Positions 7,320-17,785 of a DNA stretch of 64,000 bases are shown piece after piece. Each line of letters begins with the position of its first letter. The stretch's first letter is position 1. Made by a program: the position numbers and the translations under genes. Location of the stretch: positions 6,609 through 70,608 of the forward strand of contig JAAYCL010000008.1 of assembly GCA_012729785.1 (NCBI GenBank), given 5' to 3'. This DNA comes from Chlamydiota bacterium. GTDB taxonomy: Bacteria > Auribacterota > Tritonobacteria > UBA1439. The notes beneath the pieces were generated by a model that was given only the letters and a program-made list of their open reading frames with translations, searched no databases and had not been told where the DNA came from.

Positions 7320-8978
7320 TCACAGATCCGCCCGCTCCAGCCACCGCGTCGCCGCGCGAAGCGCGAGCGCCGCCACGGCCGCGCTCCCGGCCCCAAGGAC
7401 TCCGACGCACCCCCAGAAACAGGAGGGGAACGCCGCCCCCGGGAGCGCGCCGCGCAGCCGCAGCAGAAGGGGGAGACCGAGAAGCGCGAGGGCGCACAGG
7501 AGGTAGCCGAGGTTGAGGATGAGCACGATCGCCCCGCCGAGTCCCGATACCGCCTCCGCGGGCGAGGCGGCCTTCAGGTTCGGGTACAGGGCGCCGAGCC
7601 CCACGGAGAGGCCCGAGATCGCGCACCCCATGGAAACGACCGCCGCGAGCGAGCCCGCGAGCAGCATCGGCGGGACGCCGAGCATCAGGCCCGAGAGCAG
7701 GGCCAGGAGGAGCGTGATCCCCGATATGAACGTCGCGCAGAGCAGGAACTTCTCCCCGAGGATCCGCCGTGCCCCGAGCGGACTCGTCCCCAGGAACCAG
7801 AAACGCGCGAGCTCGACGCTCATCAGAGGGAAGAAGAAGCGGCTGCTCAGCCCCGCGAGCGTGAAGCCGAGCGCGGAGAGGTTGAGGATGAAGAGGAGGT
7901 ATCTCCAGAAGTCGCTCTCCAGGTCGTACGGCATCGCCCGCAGGTTGAGGAGATAGAGGCCGAGGAGGCCGAAGAAGAGGGCGAACTGTCCCCACTGGCC
8001 GAAGTCCCGCACGAAACTGAGCGCGTCCTTGAGTGCGAGGGCGACGGCGGGCGAACGCCGCTCCGTCCAGGAGCGCCCGCGCGCGCCGCGCGCCCGAAGC
8101 CGGGCGGGCGCGCTCGCCCGCCGGTCCCAGCCGGCCTGCAGCAGCCGCTCGGCGACGGACGGACCGACCGCCAGCAGGAACAGCACCGTGCTCACGAGCG
8201 CCCCCCAGAGGAGCCACGCGTCGCCGCGCGCGCCGCGCGCCGCCGCGAAGATCCCCTCCGCGGCCCAGCTGCTCGGGAGGGGGAACCACGACGCGAGCCG
8301 GCACTTCGAGACGACCTGGTCGACGAACCCCAGCGACCGCCCGGCCCCCGCCGGCCCGCCGTGGCGGCCGATGAGCAGCGCCGCCGCCGCCGCGGAGAGG
8401 AGCGCCGCCGCGCGGCGCAGGGCCGGCGGCAGCCCGCGCGGAAGGAACCTCCCCAGGAGGAGCGCCGCGAGGAGGCCGGCCGCGCCGGCGAGAACGACGA
8501 GCGGGATGAAGAAGATCCACGAGAAGGCGAAGCCCCGCAGACCCGTTTCGCTCAGGTGGAAGTACGCCAGCATGATGGGCGTCCCCGTCAAGAAGAACGC
8601 CCACGAGCCGAGGAAGATCGTCTCGACGATCCTGCACGCGGCGATCCCCGCCCGGCCGAGCGGCATCGAGAGGAGCAGCTCGTTCTCCTTCTTGACGAAG
8701 AGGAGCGGGTAGGCCAGGAGCGCGCAGCTCAGTGCGAGCATCGCGAATACGCCGAGCGAGAAAAGGTAGAGCAGCCGGTCCAGCAGGTACTCCCCGATCC
8801 CCGGGAAGCGCGCGACGAAGGAGAACCCCTCCCGGGAGATGAGGAAGGCGCCGCAGACCCACCCCGCGGCGAAGAGGCCCACGACGGCGACCTTGAGCGG
8901 CGGCTCCTTCCCGATCGAGCGGACCGTCGCCGCGAGGATCCGCCTCTTCGCGGAAAGGAGCGCCGCGGTTCCGTTCAC
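7320..8978 (-). CDS. ABC-2 type transporter permease
   Basis: A 552-residue membrane protein with about twelve hydrophobic segments across its whole length and a cytoplasmic N-terminus (LLSAKRRILAATVRSIGKE). The GTG at 8978 overlaps the stop of the ATPase gene by 4 bases (GTGA) and has a GAGGAGG ribosome binding site, so the two are translationally coupled. The size, about twice that of a usual ABC-2 permease, suggests two permease halves fused in one chain. Its partner is the ATPase encoded just upstream. The substrate is unknown. Confidence 0.85.
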   Translation of the reverse strand: MNGTAALLSAKRRILAATVRSIGKEPPLKVAVVGLFAAGWVCGAFLISREGFSFVARFPGIGEYLLDRLLYLFSLGVFAMLALSCALLAYPLLFVKKENELLLSMPLGRAGIAACRIVETIFLGSWAFFLTGTPIMLAYFHLSETGLRGFAFSWIFFIPLVVLAGAAGLLAALLLGRFLPRGLPPALRRAAALLSAAAAALLIGRHGGPAGAGRSLGFVDQVVSKCRLASWFPLPSSWAAEGIFAAARGARGDAWLLWGALVSTVLFLLAVGPSVAERLLQAGWDRRASAPARLRARGARGRSWTERRSPAVALALKDALSFVRDFGQWGQFALFFGLLGLYLLNLRAMPYDLESDFWRYLLFILNLSALGFTLAGLSSRFFFPLMSVELARFWFLGTSPLGARRILGEKFLLCATFISGITLLLALLSGLMLGVPPMLLAGSLAAVVSMGCAISGLSVGLGALYPNLKAASPAEAVSGLGGAIVLILNLGYLLCALALLGLPLLLRLRGALPGAAFPSCFWGCVGVLGAGSAAVAALALRAATRWLERADL

Positions 8979-9706
8979 GGTTCCGCCTCCTCCGCGGTGG
9001 CCGTCAGGAAGATCTCCTCGAGGCTGCCCGCGTTCCCGGCCTTCGCCTGAAGCTCGTCGAGCGTCCCCTCGACCGCCATCCTGCCGTGGTGCAGGATGCC
9101 GATCCTGTCGGCGAGCTCCTCGGCGGCGGGGAGCGTGTGCGTGCAGAGCAGGACCGCCCCCCCCGCCCGCGCCCGTTCCCGCAGGGCGTCCTTCACCGCG
9201 CATGCGCTCTTGGGGTCGAGGCCGACGAACGGCTCGTCGACGACCATCAGCGACGGGGCGTGCAGCATCGCCATCGCGAATACGAGGCGCTGGCGCATCC
9301 CGTGCGAGAGCGCCTCTGCGAGGTCGTGCCGCACCCCGTTCAGTCCGAACCGCGAGAGCATCTCCTCCCTGGCCCGCGCCTCGTCGCCGCCCGCCTCGCC
9401 GTACACGCTCGCCGCGAAATCGAGCGTCTCGACGACCGTGAGCTTGTCGTAGAGGAACGGGATGTCGGGGACGAAGCCCAGGCGCGCCCGGGCGCGCATC
9501 CCCTCCGCCGCGGCGTCGAATCCGGCGATGCGTATGACGCCGGAGGTCGGCCGCAGCAGCCCGGCGATCATCCTCACCGCGGTGGTCTTGCCCGCGCCGT
9601 TGGGCCCGAGCAAGGCGAATATCTCCCCGCCGCGGACCTTGAGGTCGAGGCGGTCCACCGCCGTGACGCCGCCGAATCGTTTCGTCAGTCCGGAGAGCTC
9701 GAGCAT
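8975..9706 (-). CDS. ABC transporter ATP-binding protein
   Basis: 243 residues with a complete nucleotide-binding fold: Walker A GPNGAGKTTAV near residue 34, Q-loop region DIPFLYDKLTVVETL, signature LSHGMRQRL (first glycine shifted from the classical LSGGQ), Walker B LMVVDEPFVGLDP, and the switch histidine in LLCTHTL. This is the CcmA/NatA-like exporter class that pairs with ABC-2 permeases. The last bases overlap the permease start. Transport would be ATP-driven at the inner membrane; the cargo is not indicated. Confidence 0.9.
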   Translation of the reverse strand: MLELSGLTKRFGGVTAVDRLDLKVRGGEIFALLGPNGAGKTTAVRMIAGLLRPTSGVIRIAGFDAAAEGMRARARLGFVPDIPFLYDKLTVVETLDFAASVYGEAGGDEARAREEMLSRFGLNGVRHDLAEALSHGMRQRLVFAMAMLHAPSLMVVDEPFVGLDPKSACAVKDALRERARAGGAVLLCTHTLPAAEELADRIGILHHGRMAVEGTLDELQAKAGNAGSLEEIFLTATAEEAEP

Positions 9707-9716
9707 CGCCGTCTTC

Positions 9717-10373
9717 CTACCTGTCTTCGCCGCCGCAGGCCCCTTCCCGCACGGCGCTGAAGCCCAACGACGGGAGATCCGCCCTGAGCAGCCCCCCCCG
9801 CCGGTCCACCCAGAGCTCCGCCTCGCCCGCGCCGGCGCCGACGATATATTTTCTCGCCGAAACGAACGTCCCCGACGCCTCCACCACCGCCTCGCCCGCC
9901 TCCCGCACCGTCCCCGCGGCGTTCGGGAGCGGGATCCGAACGGGACCGGATGATGCGCCCGTTCGCTCGATGCGGAGCTCGTCGTCCGAGACCGTCCCTC
10001 GCAGGGAAACCGCCGACGCCCCCGCGCGCAAGATCAGGGAGAATCCCGAGAGCCCCCCCGGGTCCCGCACCACCGCCTCACCGTCGACAGAGACCTGCTC
10101 CCGGAGGGCCGGGAGAACCACGCAGGCGCGAAGGATGAGGCGGTATGCGACCGCATTTCCGACGACGTCGGCGTCCGCGGACACCGTCGCCTCTCCCAGC
10201 GCCTGTTCGCCGCTCCGCAGCAGGTAGCGGGCGGGAGAGGAGGGCGCCCCGCGCACGAGGGCCAGGAACGAGGAATCGTCGTTCACCCGCCGGGCGGCGG
10301 TGTGCCTCTGGAAGACGAGGGACATCATCGCCGCCCAGAAGGCGAACGATGCGGCGAGGAGAAGGCGGCGCAT
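9717..10373 (-). CDS. Membrane-anchored or exported protein of unknown function
   Basis: 218 residues starting with a signal or anchor sequence (MRRLLLAASFAFWAAMMSLVF). The rest looks like a beta-rich periplasmic domain; the C-terminal part (ELWVDRRGGLLRADLPSLGFSAV) resembles the tail of periplasmic domains that follow transglutaminase or DUF3108-like folds, but that is only impression. It is 10 bases upstream of the ABC ATPase gene and so probably in the same operon, perhaps as an accessory of the exporter. Confidence 0.65.
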   Translation of the reverse strand: MRRLLLAASFAFWAAMMSLVFQRHTAARRVNDDSSFLALVRGAPSSPARYLLRSGEQALGEATVSADADVVGNAVAYRLILRACVVLPALREQVSVDGEAVVRDPGGLSGFSLILRAGASAVSLRGTVSDDELRIERTGASSGPVRIPLPNAAGTVREAGEAVVEASGTFVSARKYIVGAGAGEAELWVDRRGGLLRADLPSLGFSAVREGACGGEDR

Positions 10374-10471
10374 GGAACGGTCGGAGGCCCCCGTACGTCA
10401 CCCCGGGCGCCGCCCCCCCCCGCATCGTTGACGCCGGACGGGGAGGATCCGGGACCCCCGGCTCCCCTCCC

Positions 10472-12253
10472 TCAGGGGATGAGCAGTATCCATCCGGCCG
10501 GGAGCGGGGCCGAGGGTTTCCACCCCTGGAGCGTGTTTTGGTTCACGTCATTGATGCTCTCCCACCTTCCGGGCGAACCGTAGAATCTCTGCGCGATCGA
10601 GCGGAGGGTATCGCCCTTCACGGTCCGGTAGCGGCGCGCCGGGGCGGGGGCGGACGTCCGCCGCGCGGGGGGCGCGGTCCGGCGCGGCGCAGGGGCGCGT
10701 TTCCCGACGCGGGCGGCGGTCCTCTGCGCCGGGGGGGCGGGCGGGGGCGGCGAGGGACGCACGGCGGCCGACGACGACGCGGATGCGCCCGGCGCGGCCG
10801 TCCGCGCGAGGATCGACTCCCGCTCCTTCCTGAAACGCTCCTCCATCTCGGCCTTCTCCCGCCTGAACTGCTCCCGGAGCCGCTCCATCGCGTCGGAGGT
10901 GTACTGCTCCGACTGGCCCGCGGAGGCGCGGGCCTTCTCGGCCTCGGCCTTCAGGTACGCGGTCTCCCTGCGCGCCTCGAGGAGTTCCTTCTGGAGGTCC
11001 GCCTTCTCGCGAACAGAGGCGCCCTGCAGCTCGGCGAATTTCCGCTCGTACGCCTCCTTCATCTCCGCCTTCAGGCGCTCCGCGTCGGCCCCGGCCTTCG
11101 AGGCGGCGGGAGGCGGCGGGGGGGCGGGGCTCTTCGCCGCCGCGCGGCGCGCGGCGACGAGCTCGCGCTGCAGCTCCGCCCGTTCCCTGTCGAACCCTGC
11201 GGCGACGTCCGCGATCTTCTTCTCGTAGACCTTCCTGAGCTCCTGCCGTTCGCGCTCGGCATCCGCCTTGACCTTGGAGAGGAGGAGCGGCGACTCCGAC
11301 GAGGCCTGGAGCCGGTACCATTGGAGCCGCTTCTCCGCGTTCTGCAGCCGGGAGACGAGCGCCTCCCGCTCCTTGGCCCCGGCGGCGACGCGCGCCTCCG
11401 TCTCCCGCAGCCTCTCCCGCGCCGCCTCAAGTTCCGCCGGCAGCGCCTCCTTCCCCGCGGACGGGGCGGCCTTCTCCGCCTCCTCGATCCGCAGATGCGC
11501 CTTCCTCAACGCATCGTCGCCCGACGCCTTCTGCGCCTTGAGGTGGGCGAGCTCCTCCCGGAGCGTCTCGAGCTCCCGTTCGAACCTCTCCTTCTCGCCG
11601 CGGTACCGCCGCCAGATATCCCGTTTCTCCGTTTCCCACCCGGCGGCGGTGGTCGCGGCCCCCTCCTCCGCCGAGGCGGCGTCGCGGGATGCGGCCAGCT
11701 CGCCGCGGACCTGGGTCAGCTCGCCCCGCAGCGCCTCGACCGTCTTCAGGTACGCCTCGTTCTCCGCGCGCATGATGGCGAGGTCCTCGCGGAGGCGCTC
11801 CTGCCCGGGGCGGGGCGGGGCGCCCCCCCCCTCGGACGCGGCCGACGGCGGCGCGGCGCCGTCCCCGGCGGAGGCGCTCCGCCCCTCCTCGATGGCGCGT
11901 ATCCAACGCCGCACCATCTCCGCCTTCGCCGAACGCGGCTCGATCGCGAGGAACGCCCGGTAGTGCTCCACCGCCTTCTCCTTGGCTCCCCGGTAGTCGT
12001 CGTGGATGATGCCGAGGTCGAGGTGGGCTTCGGCCAGTTTCGGGTTCATCTGGAGGGATCGCTCGTAGATGTCGATGGCCGCGTCGAAATCCCCCTCGCG
12101 GTACTTCTCCGCCGCGAGACGGTACTGGTAGAGCGCCCCGGCGCCGCCGGTCGCCCGACCCTCCTCGCTCTCGCCGCAGCCGGCGACGAGCGCGACGCAG
12201 AAGGCCGCCAGCGCCGCGGCTCGGACCAGCCCCGCCCCGTCGCCGCCGCTCAC
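10472..12253 (-). CDS. Lipoprotein with TPR, long coiled coil and C-terminal LysM domain
   Basis: The GTG at 12253 overlaps the upstream stop by 4 bases and has GAGGGG upstream, giving 593 residues. It has a lipoprotein signal (FCVALVAGC, Cys26), two TPR units (AAEKYREGDFDAAIDIYERSL; LAEAHLDLGIIHDDYRGA), then some 330 residues of nearly unbroken coiled coil rich in Lys, Glu, Arg and Ala, a proline-rich linker, and a LysM domain at residues 541-593 (YRTVKGDTLRSIAQRFYG). LysM binds peptidoglycan, so the protein could bridge membrane and cell wall. It is coupled to the larger TPR lipoprotein upstream. Confidence 0.85.
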   Translation of the reverse strand: MSGGDGAGLVRAAALAAFCVALVAGCGESEEGRATGGAGALYQYRLAAEKYREGDFDAAIDIYERSLQMNPKLAEAHLDLGIIHDDYRGAKEKAVEHYRAFLAIEPRSAKAEMVRRWIRAIEEGRSASAGDGAAPPSAASEGGGAPPRPGQERLREDLAIMRAENEAYLKTVEALRGELTQVRGELAASRDAASAEEGAATTAAGWETEKRDIWRRYRGEKERFERELETLREELAHLKAQKASGDDALRKAHLRIEEAEKAAPSAGKEALPAELEAARERLRETEARVAAGAKEREALVSRLQNAEKRLQWYRLQASSESPLLLSKVKADAERERQELRKVYEKKIADVAAGFDRERAELQRELVAARRAAAKSPAPPPPPAASKAGADAERLKAEMKEAYERKFAELQGASVREKADLQKELLEARRETAYLKAEAEKARASAGQSEQYTSDAMERLREQFRREKAEMEERFRKERESILARTAAPGASASSSAAVRPSPPPPAPPAQRTAARVGKRAPAPRRTAPPARRTSAPAPARRYRTVKGDTLRSIAQRFYGSPGRWESINDVNQNTLQGWKPSAPLPAGWILLIP

Positions 12254-14421
12254 GTCTTCCCCCTCAGCCACGCGCGGACCTGCGGGGCGAAGGCGCCCTG
12301 CGGGTCGAGGCGGAGGTACTGGGTGTAATGGTAGACCGCCTTCTGCCGGTCCCGCACCCCCTCCGCGTAGATCGACCCGAGGCCGAGGTGCGCGTGGGCG
12401 TAGTTCGGGTCGATCTCGAGCGCCTTCTGGAACGAAACGATGGCCTTCCCGTACCAGCGCTTCTGTTTGTAGATGGCCGCGAGGTTGCTGTACGCCTTGA
12501 GATAGTCGGGCTTCAGCTGGATGGCCTTGCGGTACTCGGCGACCGCTTCCTCGTACATCCGCAGCCGGTCGTAGCTGTAGGCAAGGTTGAAATGCGCGTG
12601 GGCATTGTCGGGGCCGAGCTCGATCGCCTTGCGGTAGGCGTCGATCGCCTCGCGAAATCTGCCCTGGCGCTGGAGAAGGACGCCGAGGTTGTACTGGTCG
12701 GGGACGCTCGACGGTTTCCGCATGAGCGTGCGCTTCACCTCGGCGACCTGATCCCTGTCGCGGTCGGCCTTCTTCACCTTCTTCTCGATCTCCTTCACGT
12801 CGGCCGATTTGGGCTTCGTGTCGAGGTACCGCCGGTAGTAGGCAACCGCCTTCGCCGAATCCCCCTTGAAGGTCTCGTGTATCCGGGCGATCTCCTTCAC
12901 CGCCGCGCCGCCCTCGTCGCCCCCCTCCGCCGCGATCTTCTCGAGCTCCGCGACGGCGGCGTCATAGTTCCCCATCCCCTCGTGCGCCTCGGCGAGCTTC
13001 CTGCGGAGGCGCGTCCTCTTCGGATCGAACCCGAGCGCCTTCGCGAGGTCCTTCTCCGCGGCCGGGAACCTGCTCTCCTTCAGGGCGACGTCCGCGCGCG
13101 CTTCGCACATATCCGCCATGTCCCGGGTCAGATCGAGCGCCGGCTGCAGCCGCTTCGCGTCCCCGAATGCGCGGGCGGCCTCCTCGTGCCGCCCCTGCGC
13201 GAGGAGCCAGCGGGCGTTGAGCAACGCCATCTCGGCGAGCGTGGCGTCGCTGACCGCCGCGGGATCGAGCGCCTTGGCGGCCGCGGCCTCGTCCGTCGCG
13301 CGCGCGAACTTCCCGCTCCCCGCGTACGCACGCGCGAGCGCGCTGTGCAGGACGGCGTCGTTGGGGGCGAGCTCGAGCGCCTTGAGGAACCTGTCCTCCG
13401 CGTCGGCGAACTCGCCGCGTTTCAGGTGGGCGTCGCCGAGCGCGGCGTAGATGCCGGAGAGATCCTTGGCGTAGGCGAAGTCCGGCTGGCGGGCCTTCAG
13501 CCATTCGTACTCCTTCTCGGCGCCCTGCAGATCCCCGGAACGCAGGTACGCCTCCGCGAGCAGGTCGTGCACCCGCTCGTCGTCGGGCGAGGCGTCGCGC
13601 CTCCCGGAGAGGAGCTCGATCGCCTTCGCCCACTGCCCCTCCTTGATGAGACGCTCCGCCTCGGCGACGGCGCCGGAGTCGTCCGCGGGCGGCGGCGTCC
13701 CCGACGTCTTCTGCCGGAGCCGCTCCACCGCCGCCATCGCATCCGCCGCGTCGGGGGCATTGATATGCGCGTCGAGGTACGCCTGGTAGTGCCGGAGCGC
13801 GTCCCCCGGCCGTTCCAGCTCCGTCTCGCAGATCCGCGCGGCGGCGAGCTGCGCGCGCCCCGCCCCCGCCCCGCCCTTGGCGGCGATCCTCTCGTACAGC
13901 TCGACCGCCCGGGCGTGGTCGCCCTGCTCCTCGAAGGCGCGCGCCGCCTGCTCCTGTTCCTCCGGAGACTCCTCGATCGCCGTCCTGACCTCCGGCCGCT
14001 CCAGCAGCCCCTGCACGATCCTGGCCACCGCCTCCGCGCGGGGCCCTCCGGGCGAGAGGTCGAGGTAGCGCCGGTAGGCGATCACGGCGTCGGCGGGCCG
14101 CTCCAGGTGCGACTGGTAGAGGATCCCGAGGTTGTAGTGGCCGGTGGCGAGCGACGGGTCGAGCTCCACGGCGCGCCTGAACTGGTCGGCGGCCTTGTCG
14201 TAGAGCCCCACCTTGCCGTAGCAGACGCCGAGCTGGTTGTACGCCTTGCTGAAACGCGGGTTCACCCGCAGCGCCGTCTGGAGCTCGGCGATCGCCTGCT
14301 CGTAGTTGCCGCTCTCCTTGTAGCGGAGCGCGAGCTCGTAGTGGCGCGCATCCCTCTGCCCGCAGCCGGTGAGGGCGGCGGCGAGGACGCACGGGACGAT
14401 GAGGCGAACGACCCGGTTCAT
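12250..14421 (-). CDS. Large TPR lipoprotein
   Basis: The ATG at 14421 has GGAG 5 bases upstream and is followed by a lipoprotein signal ending in LTGC (Cys20), giving 723 residues. At least fifteen TPR-like units run to the C-terminus; the clearest are near the two ends (YELALRYKESGNYEQAIAEL; AHFNLAYSYDRLRMYEEAVAEY). No catalytic domain is seen. It probably organises an envelope complex together with the LysM lipoprotein whose start overlaps its stop. A possible -10 (TACACT) lies at about 14475. Confidence 0.85.
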   Translation of the reverse strand: MNRVVRLIVPCVLAAALTGCGQRDARHYELALRYKESGNYEQAIAELQTALRVNPRFSKAYNQLGVCYGKVGLYDKAADQFRRAVELDPSLATGHYNLGILYQSHLERPADAVIAYRRYLDLSPGGPRAEAVARIVQGLLERPEVRTAIEESPEEQEQAARAFEEQGDHARAVELYERIAAKGGAGAGRAQLAAARICETELERPGDALRHYQAYLDAHINAPDAADAMAAVERLRQKTSGTPPPADDSGAVAEAERLIKEGQWAKAIELLSGRRDASPDDERVHDLLAEAYLRSGDLQGAEKEYEWLKARQPDFAYAKDLSGIYAALGDAHLKRGEFADAEDRFLKALELAPNDAVLHSALARAYAGSGKFARATDEAAAAKALDPAAVSDATLAEMALLNARWLLAQGRHEEAARAFGDAKRLQPALDLTRDMADMCEARADVALKESRFPAAEKDLAKALGFDPKRTRLRRKLAEAHEGMGNYDAAVAELEKIAAEGGDEGGAAVKEIARIHETFKGDSAKAVAYYRRYLDTKPKSADVKEIEKKVKKADRDRDQVAEVKRTLMRKPSSVPDQYNLGVLLQRQGRFREAIDAYRKAIELGPDNAHAHFNLAYSYDRLRMYEEAVAEYRKAIQLKPDYLKAYSNLAAIYKQKRWYGKAIVSFQKALEIDPNYAHAHLGLGSIYAEGVRDRQKAVYHYTQYLRLDPQGAFAPQVRAWLRGKT

Positions 14422-14670
14422 CAGATCTCCGAAAATCGGCTGCGGGCACCGGTTCGGTCCCCGCAAAGGGATAGTGTACACTCTTCCGCGGGGCGCGGGC
14501 AATGAAATACGGGCCATCGGTTCGCCGCGGGGGAGACGGGGAAGGCGCGGCGCCGCCGGCAGGTCCGGGTTCACCCGGCGCATGCGCCGTACGGGCGCGC
14601 CGATGGGGATGCCGGCTTCCCGGGGCGCGCCGGTTCCCTTTTCAGGCGCGGTCCGGGATCGTCGCGGGCG

Positions 14671-17265
14671 TCAAGGCTTCCTGCGGAAGGAGAACGCGCC
14701 CTTCCCGTCGACGTCGACCTCGACGGCGTCGCCCTCGCGGAACCCCCCCTCGAGCAGGGCGAGGGCGAGCGGGTCCTGGAGGGAACGCTGGATGACCCGC
14801 TTGAGCGGGCGCGCCCCGTAGTCGGGGTCGTAGCCGAGGCGGGCGATTTCGCGCCGGGCGGCCGGGCTGATCGTGAGGGCGATGCGCCGCTCCTGGAGGC
14901 GCGCGGCAAGGAGGCCGATCTGGATATCGACGATCCGGGCGATCTCCTTCTCGCCGAGGGAGCGGAAGACGACGATCTCGTCCACGCGGTTGAGGAACTC
15001 CGGGCGGAACTGCTCCTTGAGCGCCGCGATGATCCGCTCGCGGACCGCCGCCTCGCCCGCGCCGGCCGACTCCTGGAGCATCCGGGAGCCGACGTTGGAG
15101 GTCATGATGAGCACGGCGTTCTTGAAATCGACCGTCCGCCCGTGCCCGTCGGTCAGGCGCCCGTCGTCCATGACCTGGAGGAGGACGTTGAAGACGTCCG
15201 GGTGCGCCTTCTCGATCTCGTCGAGGAGGAGGACGGTGTACGGGCGGCGGCGCACCTTCTCGGTGAGCTGCCCCCCCTCCTCGAAGCCGACGTAGCCCGG
15301 CGGGGCGCCGATGAGCCGGGCGACCGAGTGCTTCTCCATGTACTCCGACATGTCGATCCGGACCATCGCGCTCTCGCTGTCGAAGAGGAACTCCGCGAGG
15401 GCGCGGGCGAGCTCCGTCTTCCCGACGCCGGTGGGGCCGACGAAGATGAACGAGCCGATGGGCCGGTGCGGGTCCCCGAGACCCGCGCGCGCCCGGCGGA
15501 CCGCGTTCGAGATTGCGGCGATCGCCTCGTCCTGCCCGACGACCCGTTCCCGGAGCCGCTCCTCCATCCGGACGAGCTTCTCCTTCTCCCCCTCGACCAG
15601 GCGGGAGACCGGGATGCCGGTCCACGAGGAGACCACCTCGGCGATATCCTCCTCGTCGACCTCCTCCTTCAGCATCTTCCGTTCCTTCTGGATCTCGGCG
15701 AGACGGCGGTTCGCCTCGTCGAGCCCCTTCTGCAGCCCCGCGAGGACGCCGTAGCGGTACTCGGCGGCCTTGGCGAGATCGCCCTCGCGCTCCGCGATCC
15801 CCTCGCGCGCCTTGGCGTCCTCGATCCCGCGTGTCGCCTCGCGGATCCGGGCGATCGCGGCCTTCTCCGCCTCCCAGTGCGCCCGCATCCCGTCGCGCGA
15901 CTCCTTCTCCTCGGCGAGCTGGCGCTCGATCTTCTTCTGGCGCTCGCGAGACGCCCTGTCCTTCTCCTTGCCGAGCGCCTGCCGCTCGATCTCGAGCTGC
16001 ATGATGCGCCGCTCGACCTCGTCGAGTTCCGTGGGGCGGCTGTCGATCTCCATCTTCAGGCGCGACGCCGCCTCGTCCACGAGGTCGATCGCCTTGTCCG
16101 GGAGGAACCGGTCGGCGATGTAGCGGTGCGAGAGCGTCGCCGCGGCGACGAGCGCCCCGTCCCGTATCCGGACGCCGTGGTGCACCTCGTAGCGGTGCTT
16201 CAGACCGCGCAGGATGGCGATGGTGTCCTCGACCGACGGCTCCCCGGTGAAGACCGGCTGGAAACGGCGCTCCAGCGCGGCGTCCTTCTCGATATGCTTC
16301 CGGTACTCGTCGAGCGTGGTCGCGCCGACGCAGCGGAGTTCGCCGCGGGCGAGCATCGGTTTGAGCAGGTTCGAGGCGTCGACCGCCCCCTCGGCCGAGC
16401 CCGCGCCGACGAGCGTGTGCAGCTCGTCGATGAAGAGGATGATCTCGCCCGCCGCGGAGCCGATCTCCTTGAGGAGCGCCTTCATCCGCTCCTCGAACTC
16501 GCCCCGGAACTTCGCCCCGGCGATGAGCGCCCCGAGGTCGAGGGCGAGCAGGCGCTTGTTCTTGAGCCCCTCGGGGACGTCGCCCGAGGCGATCCGCTGG
16601 GCGAGCCCCTCGGCGATGGCGGTCTTGCCGACGCCGGGCTCGCCGATGAGGACCGGGTTGTTCTTGGTCCTGCGGGAGAGCACCTGCATCACCCGCCGTA
16701 TCTCGTCGTCCCTCCCGATCACCGGGTCGAGCTTGTCGCGGCGGGCGAGCGCGGTGAGGTCGCGCGTGAACCGCTCGAGGGCGCGGTACTTGCCCTCGGG
16801 GCTCTGATCGGTGACCCGGTGACTCCCGCGGATCTTGACGAGCGCCTTGAGGAGGCGGTCGCGGTCGAGCCCGAGCCGATGCAGGATCTCCGCCGTCTCG
16901 CCCGCCCCGTTCGCCGTCAACGCCAGGAGGAGATGCTCGACGCTGACGTAGTCGTCCTGGAGCGCGGCGGCCTCGCGGGACGCCTCCTCCAAAACGAACC
17001 GGAGCTCCCTGCCGGGCGAGGGCGGCGCGGCCATGGCGCCGTGGACGCGGGGGGTCTTCTCGATGCTCCGCCGGAGCTCCTGTTCGACCGCGCCCGGCTG
17101 CACCCCCGCCTGCGCCAGGAGCGGCGGGGTCACCCCGTCGGCCTGGGCGAGCATGGCGAGGAGGAGGTGCCCCGGGGAGAGCTCCTGCTGGTTCTCCTCC
17201 CCGGCGATGCGCTGCGCCTCGGCGAGCGCCTCCTGGGACTTGAGCGTCAGCGTGTCGTGCCGCAT
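14671..17265 (-). CDS. clpB: ATP-dependent protein disaggregase ClpB
   Basis: A cytoplasmic AAA+ chaperone that rescues aggregated proteins with DnaK. The 864 residues match the usual ClpB length and domain order: N-domain ([16 protein letters not shown]), first AAA module with Walker [16 protein letters not shown] and Walker B LFIDELH, the coiled-coil middle domain (about 400-520), and second AAA module with [12 protein letters not shown] and [13 protein letters not shown]. The middle domain separates it from ClpA and ClpC. The ATG at 17265 is chosen by family alignment; its ribosome binding site is weak, and an in-frame ATG at 17334 is unlikely. No CIRCE or HrcA box is visible upstream. Confidence 0.95.
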   Translation of the reverse strand: MRHDTLTLKSQEALAEAQRIAGEENQQELSPGHLLLAMLAQADGVTPPLLAQAGVQPGAVEQELRRSIEKTPRVHGAMAAPPSPGRELRFVLEEASREAAALQDDYVSVEHLLLALTANGAGETAEILHRLGLDRDRLLKALVKIRGSHRVTDQSPEGKYRALERFTRDLTALARRDKLDPVIGRDDEIRRVMQVLSRRTKNNPVLIGEPGVGKTAIAEGLAQRIASGDVPEGLKNKRLLALDLGALIAGAKFRGEFEERMKALLKEIGSAAGEIILFIDELHTLVGAGSAEGAVDASNLLKPMLARGELRCVGATTLDEYRKHIEKDAALERRFQPVFTGEPSVEDTIAILRGLKHRYEVHHGVRIRDGALVAAATLSHRYIADRFLPDKAIDLVDEAASRLKMEIDSRPTELDEVERRIMQLEIERQALGKEKDRASRERQKKIERQLAEEKESRDGMRAHWEAEKAAIARIREATRGIEDAKAREGIAEREGDLAKAAEYRYGVLAGLQKGLDEANRRLAEIQKERKMLKEEVDEEDIAEVVSSWTGIPVSRLVEGEKEKLVRMEERLRERVVGQDEAIAAISNAVRRARAGLGDPHRPIGSFIFVGPTGVGKTELARALAEFLFDSESAMVRIDMSEYMEKHSVARLIGAPPGYVGFEEGGQLTEKVRRRPYTVLLLDEIEKAHPDVFNVLLQVMDDGRLTDGHGRTVDFKNAVLIMTSNVGSRMLQESAGAGEAAVRERIIAALKEQFRPEFLNRVDEIVVFRSLGEKEIARIVDIQIGLLAARLQERRIALTISPAARREIARLGYDPDYGARPLKRVIQRSLQDPLALALLEGGFREGDAVEVDVDGKGAFSFRRKP

Positions 17266-17368
17266 GGGGATATCAGCGCCTCCGCGAAACGGACGGGATG
17301 CGATCCTTCCGCCGCCGATGCCGGGGATCTTCACGGATCGGCGAAGATCCGCCGATCCGCGGCGCCCC

Positions 17369-17785
17369 CTACCTCCTCGGCTTCCTGCCGCCCCCGGCCT
17401 TTTTCAGGAGGACGGACTCGATCGTCGCGACGAGCCCCTCCTCGGTGAACGGCTTGGTCACGTAGGCGTCCGCGCCGAGCTTGAGCCCCTTCTCGATGTC
17501 GACCTTCTTGTCGAGCGCCGAGATGATGACCACCGGGATCTCCCGCGTCGCCGGGTTCTTCTTGAAGACGTCGCAGTACCAGTAGCCGGAGAAGAACGGC
17601 ATCATGATGTCGAGGATGATCATCCGCGTGGGAGAGGAGAGCACCTTGGGGATCGCCTCGACGCCGTCGGACGCCGTCACCGCGTCGTAGCCGTGCCGTT
17701 CGACGATCTTGGCGATCATCTCCGCGACGTGGGCGTCGTCCTCGATCACCAGGATCCTGCCCTTCCTCGCGACGGAGGGGCTCAT
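17369..17785 (-). CDS. Single-domain response regulator (CheY-like receiver)
   Basis: 138 residues forming one receiver domain: acidic pair EDD at residues 15-17, phospho-acceptor Asp59 in IILDIMMP, Ser/Thr of the VVIISA strand, and the conserved Lys in YVTKPF. There is no output domain, so it would act by protein contact. Its ATG overlaps the stop of the preceding gene by 4 bases, which ties it to that membrane-anchored protein of unknown function. No histidine kinase is encoded nearby. Confidence 0.9.
   Translation of the reverse strand: MSPSVARKGRILVIEDDAHVAEMIAKIVERHGYDAVTASDGVEAIPKVLSSPTRMIILDIMMPFFSGYWYCDVFKKNPATREIPVVIISALDKKVDIEKGLKLGADAYVTKPFTEEGLVATIESVLLKKAGGGRKPRR

Noticed and set aside
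14422-14670. A gene or terminator between clpB and the large TPR lipoprotein gene
   Set aside because: No plausible reading frame with a ribosome binding site and no hairpin with a T run is seen in this 249-base gap.
15142-17448. A 768-codon plus-strand frame opposite clpB
   Set aside because: It mirrors ClpB codons, shows no conserved motif, and clpB is unmistakable on the other strand.
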